From: VBDM01 sp035499735
Lineage (GTDB): Bacteria; Pseudomonadota; Gammaproteobacteria; Burkholderiales; SG8-39
Length of the DNA stretch: 64,000 bases
Assembly (NCBI GenBank): GCA_035499735.1
Contig: DATJYC010000070.1
Span: 54,990-118,989 of the forward strand
Reading direction: 5' to 3'
The notes beneath the pieces are model-generated. The model made no database searches and was not told the origin of the DNA. It worked only from the letters and a program-made list of their open reading frames with translations. Shown piece after piece: positions 24,693-33,077 of the stretch (within the stretch, counting starts at the first letter, position 1; each line of letters begins with the position of its first letter). Both the position numbers and the translations under genes were made by a program.

Positions 24693-25442
24693 ATGCTGAT
24701 CATTCCGGCGCTTGACATCAAGGACGGGCACTGCGTCCGACTTAAGCAGGGAAAGATGAACGAGTCGACGGTGTACTCCGAAGACCCTGTCGCCATGGCC
24801 AAGCACTGGAGGTCCGAGGGCGCGCGCCGCCTGCACGTGATCGACCTGAACGGGGCGGCGGCGGGCAAGCCCAAGCACGAAGCGATCATCCGCGAGATCC
24901 TCAAGGAAACGGGCGACGGGCTGCCGGTGCAGCTGGGCGGGGGCATCCGCGACCTCGACACGATAGAGCACTACCTCGATCTCGGGGTCGGGTACATCAT
25001 CATCGGCACCGCGGCCGTCAAGAATCCGGGATTCCTGCAGGACGCGAGCACGGCCTTCGGCGGGCACATCATCGTCGCGCTCGACGCGAAGGACGGCAAG
25101 GTGGCCGTGGAGGGCTGGTCCAAGATGACGGGGCACGACGTCGTCGACCTCGCGAAGAAATTCCAGGACTACGGTGTCGAGTCCGTGATCTACACCGACA
25201 TCGGGCGCGACGGCATGCTCACCGGCGTCAACGTCGACGCCACTCTCAAGCTCGCGCGCCAGCTGCGCGTTCCCGTGATCGCAAGCGGAGGTCTCACGAG
25301 CCTCGACGACATCCGGGCGCTGTGCAAGATCGAATCCGAAGGGATCAGCGCGGTGATCACGGGCCGGGCGATCTATCAGGGAACGCTCGACTTCAGGAAA
25401 GCCCAGGCGGAGGCCGACAAGCTGGGAAAGACGAAGGACTGA
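24693..25442 (+). CDS. hisA: ProFAR isomerase HisA
   Basis: A 249-residue (beta-alpha)8 isomerase. It opens MLIIPALDIKDGHCVRLKQG, with catalytic Asp8 and the phosphate loops QLGGGIRDLDTIE and IASGGLTSLDDI; the second catalytic Asp lies in IYTDIGRDGML. It converts ProFAR to PRFAR. It precedes hisF with a 10-nt gap. Confidence 0.95.
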   Translation: MLIIPALDIKDGHCVRLKQGKMNESTVYSEDPVAMAKHWRSEGARRLHVIDLNGAAAGKPKHEAIIREILKETGDGLPVQLGGGIRDLDTIEHYLDLGVGYIIIGTAAVKNPGFLQDASTAFGGHIIVALDAKDGKVAVEGWSKMTGHDVVDLAKKFQDYGVESVIYTDIGRDGMLTGVNVDATLKLARQLRVPVIASGGLTSLDDIRALCKIESEGISAVITGRAIYQGTLDFRKAQAEADKLGKTKD

Positions 25443-25452
25443 TCCTCTCCCG

Positions 25453-26211
25453 ATGGCCCTCGCCAAGCGCATCATCCCCTGCTTGGATGTCGATCGGGGC
25501 CGCGTGGTCAAGGGAGTCAACTTCGTCGGGCTGCGCGACGCCGGCGACCCCGTCGAGATCGCGCGGCGCTACAACGAGCAGGGCGCCGACGAGCTCACCT
25601 TCCTCGATATCACGGCGAGCTCGGACGAGCGCGACCTCATCCTCCCCGTGGTCGAGAGCGTTGCTGCGCAGGTCTTCATCCCCCTCACTGTCGGAGGCGG
25701 CGTTCGCAGGGTCGAGGATGTGAGGCGCCTGCTGAACGCCGGCGCCGACAAGGTCTCGATCAACACCGCCGCCGTTCAGAACCCGCAGCTCGTCGCCGCC
25801 GCATCCGGTCGCTATGGAGCGCAATGCATCGTGGTCGCTATCGACGCCAAGCGCTCCGGCGGCGGGTGGGAAGTATTCACCCACGGCGGGCGCAGGCCGA
25901 CGGGATTGGATGCGGTTGACTGGGCGCGTAGAATGCAAAAGCTGGGCGCAGGCGAGATCCTGCTCACCAGCATGGACCGGGACGGTACGCGGGCGGGTTT
26001 CGACCTGGCGTTGACGCGGTCCGTGGCCGACGCCGTCGACGTTCCGGTGATCGCGAGCGGCGGCGTGGGCGCGCTGGAGCACCTCGCCGAAGGCGTGCTC
26101 GAAGGGCACGCCGACGCGGTTCTCGCCGCGAGCATTTTTCACTTCGGCGAATTCACCGTGCGCGAGGCCAAGGAGCACATGGCGAGGCAGGGAATCGAGG
26201 TCAGGCTTTGA
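25453..26211 (+). CDS. hisF: Imidazole glycerol phosphate synthase cyclase subunit HisF
   Basis: A 252-residue (beta-alpha)8 cyclase beginning LAKRIIPCLDVDRGRVVKGVNF with catalytic Asp11, and a second catalytic Asp in LLTSMDRDGTRAGFD. Phosphate loops TVGGGVRRVEDV and IASGGVGALEHL are present. With HisH it forms imidazole glycerol phosphate and AICAR. Confidence 0.96.
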   Translation: MALAKRIIPCLDVDRGRVVKGVNFVGLRDAGDPVEIARRYNEQGADELTFLDITASSDERDLILPVVESVAAQVFIPLTVGGGVRRVEDVRRLLNAGADKVSINTAAVQNPQLVAAASGRYGAQCIVVAIDAKRSGGGWEVFTHGGRRPTGLDAVDWARRMQKLGAGEILLTSMDRDGTRAGFDLALTRSVADAVDVPVIASGGVGALEHLAEGVLEGHADAVLAASIFHFGEFTVREAKEHMARQGIEVRL

Positions 26212-26225
26212 GAGCGGCGGATGCA

Positions 26226-26612
26226 ATGGAGAGCTGGCTGGACAAGGTGAAATGGGACGAGCAGGGTCTTGTCCCGGCGATCGCGCAGGAAGCGTCGACC
26301 AACGACGTGCTGACGCTCGCGTGGATGAACCGCGAGTCGCTCGCCAGGACGGTAGCGACGGGCGAGGCCCACTACTGGTCGCGCTCTCGCAAGCGCCTGT
26401 GGAAGAAGGGCGAGCAGTCCGGGTTCGTGCAGAGAGTGCGCGAGGTCAGGCTCGACTGCGACGAGGACGTGGTGCTGCTGAAGGTGGAGCAGGGCGGGGG
26501 CATCGCCTGCCACACGGGGCGGCACAGTTGCTTCTTCCGGAAGCTGGAGAACGGGCTCTGGGTGGAGATCGAGCCGGTGCTCAAGGATCCCAAGGAGATC
26601 TACGCGCGATGA
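26226..26612 (+). CDS. hisI: Phosphoribosyl-AMP cyclohydrolase HisI
   Basis: A 128-residue zinc enzyme. The family pattern AWMNRESLARTVATGEAHYWSRS, the metal Asp/Cys site LDCDEDVVLLKVEQ and CHTGRHSCFFR are all visible. It is a single-domain form, with the pyrophosphohydrolase encoded by the separate next gene, overlapping by ATGA. The ATG at 26226 begins the conserved sequence. Confidence 0.94.
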   Translation: MESWLDKVKWDEQGLVPAIAQEASTNDVLTLAWMNRESLARTVATGEAHYWSRSRKRLWKKGEQSGFVQRVREVRLDCDEDVVLLKVEQGGGIACHTGRHSCFFRKLENGLWVEIEPVLKDPKEIYAR

Positions 26613-26953
26613 GCGACATACTCGAGAGGCTGGCCGATGTCGTCGAATCGCGCAAGTCGGGGGATCCGGACAAGTCCTATGTTTCGCGTCTTTTCGCGCG
26701 CGGGCCCGACGCCATCCTGAAGAAGGTCGGGGAAGAGGCGACCGAGACAGTGATGGCCGCCAAGGACGGCGACCGGCTGCGCATCGTCGGAGAGACCGCG
26801 GACCTGTGGTTCCACTGCCTGATCATGCTGGCGCAGTTCGGGCTACGGCCGGCGGACGTGCTCGCCGAGCTTCGCCGGCGCGAGGGCATTTCCGGTATCG
26901 ACGAGAAGGCGGCCCGCGCCGACACGAAGCGCGCGAAGACGGAGCGGAAGTAA
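26609..26953 (+). CDS. hisE: Phosphoribosyl-ATP pyrophosphatase HisE
   Basis: A 114-residue all-alpha MazG-like protein with KVGEEATETVMAAKDGD and ETADLWFHCLIMLA, which carry the metal-binding Glu/Asp residues. It hydrolyses PR-ATP in the second step of the pathway. Coupled to hisI by a 4-nt overlap and followed directly by the HIT gene. The C-terminal tail is Lys/Arg-rich. Confidence 0.94.
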   Translation: MSDILERLADVVESRKSGDPDKSYVSRLFARGPDAILKKVGEEATETVMAAKDGDRLRIVGETADLWFHCLIMLAQFGLRPADVLAELRRREGISGIDEKAARADTKRAKTERK

Positions 26954-27310
26954 ATGGCGGCGCCGGACTGCATCTTCTGCAAGATCGTGCGCGGCGAGAT
27001 TCCCAGCACGAAGGTCTACGAGGACGGGGACATCCTCGCCTTCCACGATATCCACCCGCTCGCCCCGGTTCACTTCATGATCATCCCCAAGCAGCACATC
27101 GCTTCTCTCGCCGATTGCGACGCGAGCCACGCGGGCATTCTCGGCAAGATACTCGCAACGGTCCCGCTGCTGGCGCGGGAGCAGGGCTCGACGGACGGCT
27201 TTCGCGTCATCATCAACTCGGGGCGTGTGGGCCGTCAGGAGGTGTATCATTTGCACGTACACGTCATCGGCGGTCCGGAGGTCTTGGGCCCGATGCTGAA
27301 ACGCAATTGA
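26954..27310 (+). CDS. HIT-family nucleotide hydrolase (HinT-like)
   Basis: A 118-residue histidine-triad protein. The N-terminus has CIFCKIVRGEIPSTKVYEDG, and the triad motif near the end is HLHVHVIGG. HinT-type enzymes hydrolyse AMP-lysine-like phosphoramidates. The gene begins immediately after the hisE stop, an arrangement typical of betaproteobacterial his operons. Confidence 0.92.
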   Translation: MAAPDCIFCKIVRGEIPSTKVYEDGDILAFHDIHPLAPVHFMIIPKQHIASLADCDASHAGILGKILATVPLLAREQGSTDGFRVIINSGRVGRQEVYHLHVHVIGGPEVLGPMLKRN

Positions 27311-27321
27311 AAGGACAAGCC

Positions 27322-27549
27322 ATGGGTACTTGGAGCATCTGGCACTGGCTGGTCGTGCTGCTGATCGTCCTGCTCGTGTTCGGCACGAAGAAGCTCCGCA
27401 ACATCGGCGCCGACCTCGGCGGCGCGGTGCGCGGATTCAAGGACGGCATGAAGGAATCGGCGGCCGAGAAGGAAGGCGGCGGCGCAGCGCAATCGCAGCT
27501 CAGCGGCCGCACCATCGAAGGCGAGATCAAGGACAAGGCGAAGACCTGA
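27322..27549 (+). CDS. tatA: Sec-independent translocase subunit TatA
   Basis: A 75-residue protein with a short membrane helix (about 5-21, SIWHWLVVLLIVLLVFG), the FGTKKLRNIGADLG hinge and an amphipathic helix VRGFKDGMKE, then a polar tail. This is classic TatA, forming the channel for folded twin-arginine substrates. AAGGACA lies before the ATG at 27322. Confidence 0.93.
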   Translation: MGTWSIWHWLVVLLIVLLVFGTKKLRNIGADLGGAVRGFKDGMKESAAEKEGGGAAQSQLSGRTIEGEIKDKAKT

Positions 27550-27606
27550 GGGTCGGCGCCTCCATCACCGCGCCGGGCGCGTCCCGGCAGTGAAGGTTCA
27601 ACCAAC

Positions 27607-27996
27607 GTGTTCGACGTCGGATTCTCCGAGCTGATGGTGATCGCCGTGGTGGCGCTCATCGTGATAGGCCCCGAGCGGCTGCCGCGCGTGGCGCGCACCA
27701 TGGGGCACCTGTTCGGCCGCCTGCAGCGCTACGTGAACGACGTCAAGGCGGATATCAACCGCGAGATCGAGCTGGAAGAGCTGCGCAAGTTCAAGACGAC
27801 GTTCGAGGATGCGGCGCGCGGCTTCGAGAGCAGCGTCAGCGCCACGGTCAACACGGTGCAGAGCGAGGTCGCGAAGACCGAGAGCGAGCTGAACGCGCTG
27901 GCGCAGGACCCGAAGGCGCCTGCCTCGGCCCCGCCGCAGGAGCAGGCTCCTGTGCCGCCGGGCGCGCCTTCGCCCTCGGAGAAGACTCCGGCTTGA
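27607..27996 (+). CDS. tatB: Sec-independent translocase subunit TatB
   Basis: A 129-residue protein beginning with FDVGFSELMVIAVVALIVIGPERLP (shown shortened as FDVGFSELMVIAV), where the Glu8 typical of TatB is present, and a long amphipathic helix (about 25-90). A Pro/Ala-rich tail follows. The start is GTG at 27607. It forms the substrate receptor with TatC. Confidence 0.93.
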   Translation: MFDVGFSELMVIAVVALIVIGPERLPRVARTMGHLFGRLQRYVNDVKADINREIELEELRKFKTTFEDAARGFESSVSATVNTVQSEVAKTESELNALAQDPKAPASAPPQEQAPVPPGAPSPSEKTPA

Positions 27997-28012
27997 GGCG
28001 CCCGGGCCCAGG

Positions 28013-28771
28013 ATGACCGCGCAGGACACGTTCATCTCCCACCTGGTCGAGCTCCGCGACCGGCTCCTGCGGGCGATCCTCGCCGTGATCGTGGTGTTCC
28101 TGTGCCTTTTCCCCTGGGCGCGCGATCTCTACGCGGAGCTCGCCAAGCCGCTGATCGCGGCGCTCCCGGCCGGCGGGCAAATGATCGCGACCGATGTAGT
28201 CGGCGTGTTTCTCGTGCCGGTCAAGGTGGCTTTCCTGGTCGCTTTCATCATCGCCTTGCCCTATGTCCTCTATCAGGTGTGGGCGTTCGTCGCTCCGGGC
28301 CTGTACATGCACGAGAAGCGGCTGGTGCTGCCGCTGGTGATCGCAAGCTCGGCCCTGTTCCTCGCCGGCATGGCATTCGCGTATTTCCTGGTGTTTCCGG
28401 TGGTGTTCAAGTTCATGGCCTCGATCGCGCCCGAAGGTGTCGCGTGGATGACCGACATCGACAAGTACCTTTCCTTTGTGCTCACCACGTTCGTCGCTTT
28501 CGGCGTCACCTTTGAGGTTCCTGTCGTGGTCATCCTCCTCGTGCGCGTCGGCGTGGTTTCAGTGGAAAAACTCAAGGAGATCCGGCCGTACGTGATCGTC
28601 GGAGCGTTCGTCATCGGCGCGGTGTTCACGCCGCCGGATGTGATTTCCCAGGTGATGCTCGCGGTGCCGCTGTGGTTTCTCTACGAGCTGGGCATCGTGG
28701 CCGCCCGAGTCGTCGGGCGCTCGCCCACGGCCGAAAAAGACCTCGAGCAGACGCAGGCGGGCCAGAAATAG
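28013..28771 (+). CDS. tatC: Sec-independent translocase subunit TatC
   Basis: A 252-residue protein with six membrane helices. The N-terminal FISHLVELRDRLLRA motif that binds the twin-arginine signal is complete, and the central FVAPGLYMHEKR and the FGVTFEVPVV stretch with its Glu are present. TatABC export folded proteins, and the Rieske protein encoded 1.4 kb downstream carries a matching signal. Confidence 0.95.
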   Translation: MTAQDTFISHLVELRDRLLRAILAVIVVFLCLFPWARDLYAELAKPLIAALPAGGQMIATDVVGVFLVPVKVAFLVAFIIALPYVLYQVWAFVAPGLYMHEKRLVLPLVIASSALFLAGMAFAYFLVFPVVFKFMASIAPEGVAWMTDIDKYLSFVLTTFVAFGVTFEVPVVVILLVRVGVVSVEKLKEIRPYVIVGAFVIGAVFTPPDVISQVMLAVPLWFLYELGIVAARVVGRSPTAEKDLEQTQAGQK

Positions 28772-28775
28772 CCGC

Positions 28776-28794
28776 GCGGCGCTCTCAGCGCCGC
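28776..28794. terminator. Hairpin between convergent tatC and degS-like genes
   Basis: A perfect 8-bp stem GCGGCGCT-CTC-AGCGCCGC lies just past the tatC stop and reaches into the last codons of the convergent protease gene. It lacks a T-run, so termination is uncertain; it may serve both strands. Confidence 0.35.
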
Positions 28795-29942
28795 CGTCGC
28801 TGCTGCGGCGGACGCTTGCCGACCGTGACCTGCACCTCGCTGTCCTTGTTGTCCCGCCTGTACTGAATCGACGCGGAATTGCCCGGGACGAGGGCGGCGA
28901 CGAGATTGAGCATCGAAGCCGAGTCCTTGACCGGCTTCCCATTGATCGCCAGCAGAATATCCCCGGCCTTCAGCCCCGCCTTGTCCGCGGGCTCGCCGCG
29001 CCGCACGTCGGCGATGAGCACACCGCTGGTCGAGGAGAGCCTGAACGAGTCGGCGATCTCCGGCGTGATCTCCTGGGCTTCGATGCCGATCCAGCCACGC
29101 GTGACTGTGCCGGTTTCGATGATCTGCTCCATGATCTGCTTGGCGCTCGACGCCGGAATCGCGAAGCCGATGCCGAGGGAGCCGCCGGAAGGGGAGAAGA
29201 TCGCGGTGTTGATTCCCACCAAGTTGCCCGCCGTGTCTATCAGCGCACCGCCGGAGTTGCCGGGGTTGATGGCGGCGTCGGTCTGGATGAAATTTTCGAA
29301 GGTGTTGATTCCGAGCTGGCTGCGTCCCAGCGCCGAAACGATGCCCATCGTCACGGTCTGGCCCACGCCGAACGGATTCCCGATTGCGAGGACGACGTCA
29401 CCGACGCGCAGGGCGTCGGCGTCTCCGAAGGTGATGGCCGGAACCGTCCCGCCTTCGAGCTGCAGCACCGCTATATCGGACTCGGGATCCGAACCCACGG
29501 CGCGTGCCTTGAGCTTCTTGCCATCGACCAGCGCGACTTCGATCTCGTCCGCCGCCTCGACGACATGGTGATTGGTGAGGATGTAGCCCTTGGGACTGAC
29601 GATGACGCCCGACCCAAGGCTGAATGCGCGTCGCGACTCCGGCTCCAGCCGGTCGCCGAAGAAATGCCTGAACAGCGGGTCGTCGAGAAACGGATGGCGC
29701 TGCGCTTTTATCTCCTTGCTGGTGAAGATGTTGACGACCGCAGGGACGGCCCTCCTCACCGCGTCGCTGTAGGAGTTCGCGCGCGCGGGCAGCGATGCCG
29801 GCGAAGCGGCCTGCCGCAACTCGACGACCTGCGGCCCCGAGGAAAGGCGGCTGAGCCACTCCGGCTTGAGCGTCGTCAGCACGAACAGCACGCCGACGGC
29901 GACCGTCGCCGCCTGGGCAAAGATAAGCCAAAGATTGCGCAT
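28785..29942 (-). CDS. Membrane-anchored trypsin-like serine protease with PDZ (DegS/HtrA type)
   Basis: A 385-residue protein with one N-terminal membrane helix (about 6-24, IFAQAATVAVGVLFVLT), a trypsin-like domain with triad His (LTNHHVVEA), Asp (ESDIAVLQLE) and Ser (GNSGGALID), and one C-terminal PDZ domain (about 280-370). One PDZ and a membrane anchor match DegS/HhoB rather than DegP, suggesting envelope quality control. The ATG at 29942 is chosen; an in-frame TTG at 30041 would add 33 polar residues before the anchor. It lies between tatC and petABC, a common betaproteobacterial position. Confidence 0.9.
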   Translation of the reverse strand: MRNLWLIFAQAATVAVGVLFVLTTLKPEWLSRLSSGPQVVELRQAASPASLPARANSYSDAVRRAVPAVVNIFTSKEIKAQRHPFLDDPLFRHFFGDRLEPESRRAFSLGSGVIVSPKGYILTNHHVVEAADEIEVALVDGKKLKARAVGSDPESDIAVLQLEGGTVPAITFGDADALRVGDVVLAIGNPFGVGQTVTMGIVSALGRSQLGINTFENFIQTDAAINPGNSGGALIDTAGNLVGINTAIFSPSGGSLGIGFAIPASSAKQIMEQIIETGTVTRGWIGIEAQEITPEIADSFRLSSTSGVLIADVRRGEPADKAGLKAGDILLAINGKPVKDSASMLNLVAALVPGNSASIQYRRDNKDSEVQVTVGKRPPQQRRRR

Positions 29943-30117
29943 GCGTTGCTTCGGAAAATCCTGACCGCTGATGTCCGGGGCGGCCGTCGGCGGGATGCGT
30001 GGCGGTAACCTGGACTCCCTGTTGCCGCGATTATTGCGCAAATCGTCGCCTGACGCCTGCCTGCCCCGGGCGGCGCCCAGAATTCGCTCTCCGAATCAAA
30101 GCATTAGCGTCGAAAAT

Positions 30118-30146
30118 TTGGTCCGGCTGAGCGCATTCTGTATAAT
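30118..30146 (+). promoter_or_regulatory. Sigma70-type promoter for petABC
   Basis: TTGGTC (30118-30123) and a perfect TATAAT (30141-30146) with a 17-nt spacer, about 40 nt before the petA ATG. This is the best-formed housekeeping promoter in the window. AAGGA lies at a suitable distance before the start codon. Confidence 0.75.
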
Positions 30147-30187
30147 GCGCTCCTCTCGATAATGTCTTCTCTCGCAAGGATTTCTCC

Positions 30188-30790
30188 ATGAGTGACAACG
30201 CGGAAATCAGCCGCAGCCGCCGCACGCTGGTCATCGCCAGCGCCTGCGCCGGTGGCGCTGCCGCCGTCGCCGCCGCCGTTCCCTTTGCAGCCTCGATGCT
30301 TCCCTCGGATCGCGCCAAAGCGCTGGGTGCGCCGGTCGAGGCCGACATCAGCCAGCTTGCTCCGGGCGAGAAGATGACCGTCGAGTGGCGGGGCCAGCCT
30401 GTGTGGATCCTGCATCGCACCCCAGAGATGCTGTCAGACGTGAAGAAAGACGATGACAAGGTGGCGGACCCTCAGAGCAAGCGCAAGCCGGACGAACTCA
30501 CGCCGGTCTATGCGCGAAACGAATACAGGTCGATCAAGCCGGAGTATCTCGTGGTAGTTGGAATATGCACCCACCTCGGATGCACGCCGGTCGACAAGTT
30601 GCAGCCCGGCAACGAGCAATTCGCGCAGGACTGGAACGGCGGCTTCTACTGCCCGTGCCACGGGTCGCTGTACGACCTCGCCGGCCGCGTCTACAAGAAC
30701 AAGCCCGCGCCCGACAACCTCAGGGTACCCCCCTACGAGTTCCTGTCGGACGGCAGGATCATCATCGGCGTGGACAAGAAAGAGGCCTAG
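30188..30790 (+). CDS. petA: Ubiquinol-cytochrome c reductase Rieske iron-sulfur subunit
   Basis: A 200-residue 2Fe-2S protein of the bc1 complex. The N-terminus has a twin-arginine signal (SRSRRTLVIASA) that stays as the membrane anchor. The cluster-binding boxes CTHLGC and CPCHGS are complete. It takes electrons from ubiquinol at the Qo site and passes them to cytochrome c1. It lies 3 nt before petB. Confidence 0.96.
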   Translation: MSDNAEISRSRRTLVIASACAGGAAAVAAAVPFAASMLPSDRAKALGAPVEADISQLAPGEKMTVEWRGQPVWILHRTPEMLSDVKKDDDKVADPQSKRKPDELTPVYARNEYRSIKPEYLVVVGICTHLGCTPVDKLQPGNEQFAQDWNGGFYCPCHGSLYDLAGRVYKNKPAPDNLRVPPYEFLSDGRIIIGVDKKEA

Positions 30791-30793
30791 CCC

Positions 30794-32194
30794 ATGGCAG
30801 CAGCCGAGAAGCAGGCGGTGACCGGAGCAGGCCCGCTCAACGGCCTGCTCACCTGGATCGATCAGCGCTTCCCGCTGATGGCGACGTGGCGCGAGCACCT
30901 TTCCGAGTATCACGCACCGAAGAACTTCAACTTCTGGTACTACTTCGGCTCGCTCGCGCTCTTCGTGCTGGTGCTCCAGATCGTCACCGGCATCTTCCTC
31001 ACCATGAGCTACAAGCCGGACGCTGCGCAGGCGTTCGCCTCGGTCGAGTACATCATGCGCGAGGTGCCCGCGGGCTGGTGGATCCGCTACATGCACTCCA
31101 CCGGGGCGTCGTTCTTCTTCATCTGCGTCTACCTGCACATGTTCCGGGGGCTGCTGTACGGCTCCTACCGCAAGCCGCGCGAGCTCCTGTGGATCTTCGG
31201 GATGCTCATCTTCCTCTGCCTGATGGCGGAGGCGTTCTTCGGCTACCTGCTTCCCTGGGGCCAGATGTCGTACTGGGGCGCGCAGGTGATCGTGAATCTG
31301 TTCGGGGCGATTCCCTGGATCGGGCCCGACCTCGCGATCTGGATTCGCGGGGACTACGTGGTGTCCGACGCCACGCTGAACCGCTTCTTCGCCTTCCACG
31401 TGATCGCGGTGCCGCTGCTACTGCTCGCACTGGTCGTCGCGCACCTGCTCGCGCTGCACGAAGTCGGCTCGAACAATCCCGACGGCTGCGAGATCAAGAG
31501 CGTCACGGACCCCAAGACCGGCGTGCCGCTCGACAGCGTTCCCTTCCATCCGTACTACACGGTGAAGGACACCTTCGGCGTGGCGGTGTTCCTCGTCGTC
31601 TTCGCGGTCGTGGTGTTCTTCGCTCCGGAGGGCGGCGGCTACTTCCTCGAGGCGAACAACTTCATCGCGGCCGACCCGCTGAAGACGCCTCCGCACATCG
31701 CCCCGGTGTGGTACTTCACGCCGTTCTACTCGATCCTGCGCGCGACCACCGATGAATTCGTGCTCTGGGTGCTGACGCCGGGTGTCGTTGCTTTCGCCGG
31801 CCTGATCATCTGGAGCGTCAAGAACATCGTGCTGAGGACGGTCGTCGCGGCCATCGCGATCATATTGCTTGTCGGGTTCTTCACGCTCGACGCCAAAGTC
31901 TGGGGCGTCGTGCTCATGGGCGTTTCGGTCGCGATCTTCTTCCTGCTGCCCTGGCTGGACCGCTCCCCGGTCAAGTCGATCCGTTACAAGGGGCCGATAA
32001 CCAAGGCGGCGCTCGCCATGTTCGTGGTCGCCTTTTTCGTGCTGGGTTATCTCGGGACGCTGGCCGTCACGAGCGAGCGCACGATCGCAGCGCAGGTCGG
32101 CACCGCGGTCTATTTTGCATTCTTCCTCCTTATGCCCTGGTGGTCGAAGATCGACAAGTGCCAGCCCGAGCCGCAAAGGGTGACCGGCAAATGA
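30794..32194 (+). CDS. petB: Ubiquinol-cytochrome c reductase cytochrome b
   Basis: A 466-residue membrane protein with the expected haem-ligand histidines (HSTGASFFFICVYLH, and FHVIAVPLLLLALVVAH with 13 residues between). The Qo motif reads PVWY at residues 304-307 rather than PEWY. After the eight core helices there is a C-terminal extension with further hydrophobic segments, making it longer than the roughly 400-430 residues of many homologues. It overlaps petC by 4 nt. Confidence 0.96.
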   Translation: MAAAEKQAVTGAGPLNGLLTWIDQRFPLMATWREHLSEYHAPKNFNFWYYFGSLALFVLVLQIVTGIFLTMSYKPDAAQAFASVEYIMREVPAGWWIRYMHSTGASFFFICVYLHMFRGLLYGSYRKPRELLWIFGMLIFLCLMAEAFFGYLLPWGQMSYWGAQVIVNLFGAIPWIGPDLAIWIRGDYVVSDATLNRFFAFHVIAVPLLLLALVVAHLLALHEVGSNNPDGCEIKSVTDPKTGVPLDSVPFHPYYTVKDTFGVAVFLVVFAVVVFFAPEGGGYFLEANNFIAADPLKTPPHIAPVWYFTPFYSILRATTDEFVLWVLTPGVVAFAGLIIWSVKNIVLRTVVAAIAIILLVGFFTLDAKVWGVVLMGVSVAIFFLLPWLDRSPVKSIRYKGPITKAALAMFVVAFFVLGYLGTLAVTSERTIAAQVGTAVYFAFFLLMPWWSKIDKCQPEPQRVTGK

Positions 32195-32997
32195 GAACGC
32201 TCGCTCTCCTGCTCGCTCTCGCCGCGCCGCTCGCAACGGCGCAAGAGGAGTCAGTCAGGCTCGACACCGCGCCGATCGATCTGCGCGACGTGGCGAGTCT
32301 GCAATCGGGCGCCCGCACCTTCGTCAACTACTGCCTGAACTGCCACCCCGCCGGCTCGATGCGCTACCTCAAGCTCGAGGAGATCGGGCTCACCGAGCAA
32401 CAGATCAGGGACAACCTCCTCTTCACAGCGGACAAGGTCGGCGAGCTCATGAACGTGGCGCTCACCCGGAAGGACGCCAAGGAATGGCTGAACGCCGTCC
32501 CGCCGGATCTGTCGGTGATCGCCCGCGCCCGCGGGGCGGACTGGCTGTATACGTACCTGCGGAGCTTCTATCGGGATCCGGAGTCGGCGACCGGCTGGAA
32601 CAACATGATCTACGAGCGGGTCGCGATGCCTCATGCCCTGTGGACGCTCTCCGGCCAGCAGGTGCAGGTCGAGAAGAAGTTCAAGACCCTCGAGCAGGCA
32701 GAGGGGATAGCGAGGCAGGAGAAGAACGCGTGGAAGATCGACGTCCTCACGCCGGAGCAGGCGGGGAAGGGCGGCGATCGCTTCGTGCTGAAGACGATCA
32801 GGACAGAGACTCCGGGGTCGCTGTCGCAGCTCGAGTACGACCTCCTTGTGCGCGATCTAGTCAATTACATGACCTGGATGGCGGAGCCGAACCAGCTCGA
32901 GCGCAAGCAATACGGGTACGTCGTTTTTCTCGTGCTCCTGGCCTTGGCCGGGCTCACATATTTTCTCTATAAGGAATTCTGGAAGGACGTGCACTAA
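32191..32997 (+). CDS. petC: Ubiquinol-cytochrome c reductase cytochrome c1
   Basis: A 268-residue protein with signal peptide (cleavage near LATAQ), haem-binding CLNCH (about 48-52), and a Met in RVAMPHALW likely to be the sixth haem ligand. A single C-terminal helix (VVFLVLLALAGLTYFLYKEF) anchors it in the membrane. It is the last gene of petABC; a strong terminator follows 19 nt after the stop. Confidence 0.95.
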   Translation: MRTLALLLALAAPLATAQEESVRLDTAPIDLRDVASLQSGARTFVNYCLNCHPAGSMRYLKLEEIGLTEQQIRDNLLFTADKVGELMNVALTRKDAKEWLNAVPPDLSVIARARGADWLYTYLRSFYRDPESATGWNNMIYERVAMPHALWTLSGQQVQVEKKFKTLEQAEGIARQEKNAWKIDVLTPEQAGKGGDRFVLKTIRTETPGSLSQLEYDLLVRDLVNYMTWMAEPNQLERKQYGYVVFLVLLALAGLTYFLYKEFWKDVH

Positions 32998-33015
32998 AGG
33001 GAATGCCGTCCCAAG

Positions 33016-33045
33016 GGCGCGGGCGCAAGGCGTCCGCGCCTTTTT
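33016..33045 (+). terminator. Rho-independent terminator after petC
   Basis: Arms at 33016-33026 and 33030-33040 pair over 11 positions with one mismatch around a 3-nt loop AAG, followed by TTTTT. It separates petABC from sspAB. Confidence 0.82.
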
Positions 33046-33077
33046 CATCTGCGATCCTCCCGATCAGGTAAGCCATC

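Noticed and set aside
29943..30041. Longer DegS-like protein starting at TTG 30041
   Set aside because: The added residues are polar with no family match and lack a ribosome site; starting at 29942 puts the membrane anchor at the N-terminus as in homologues.
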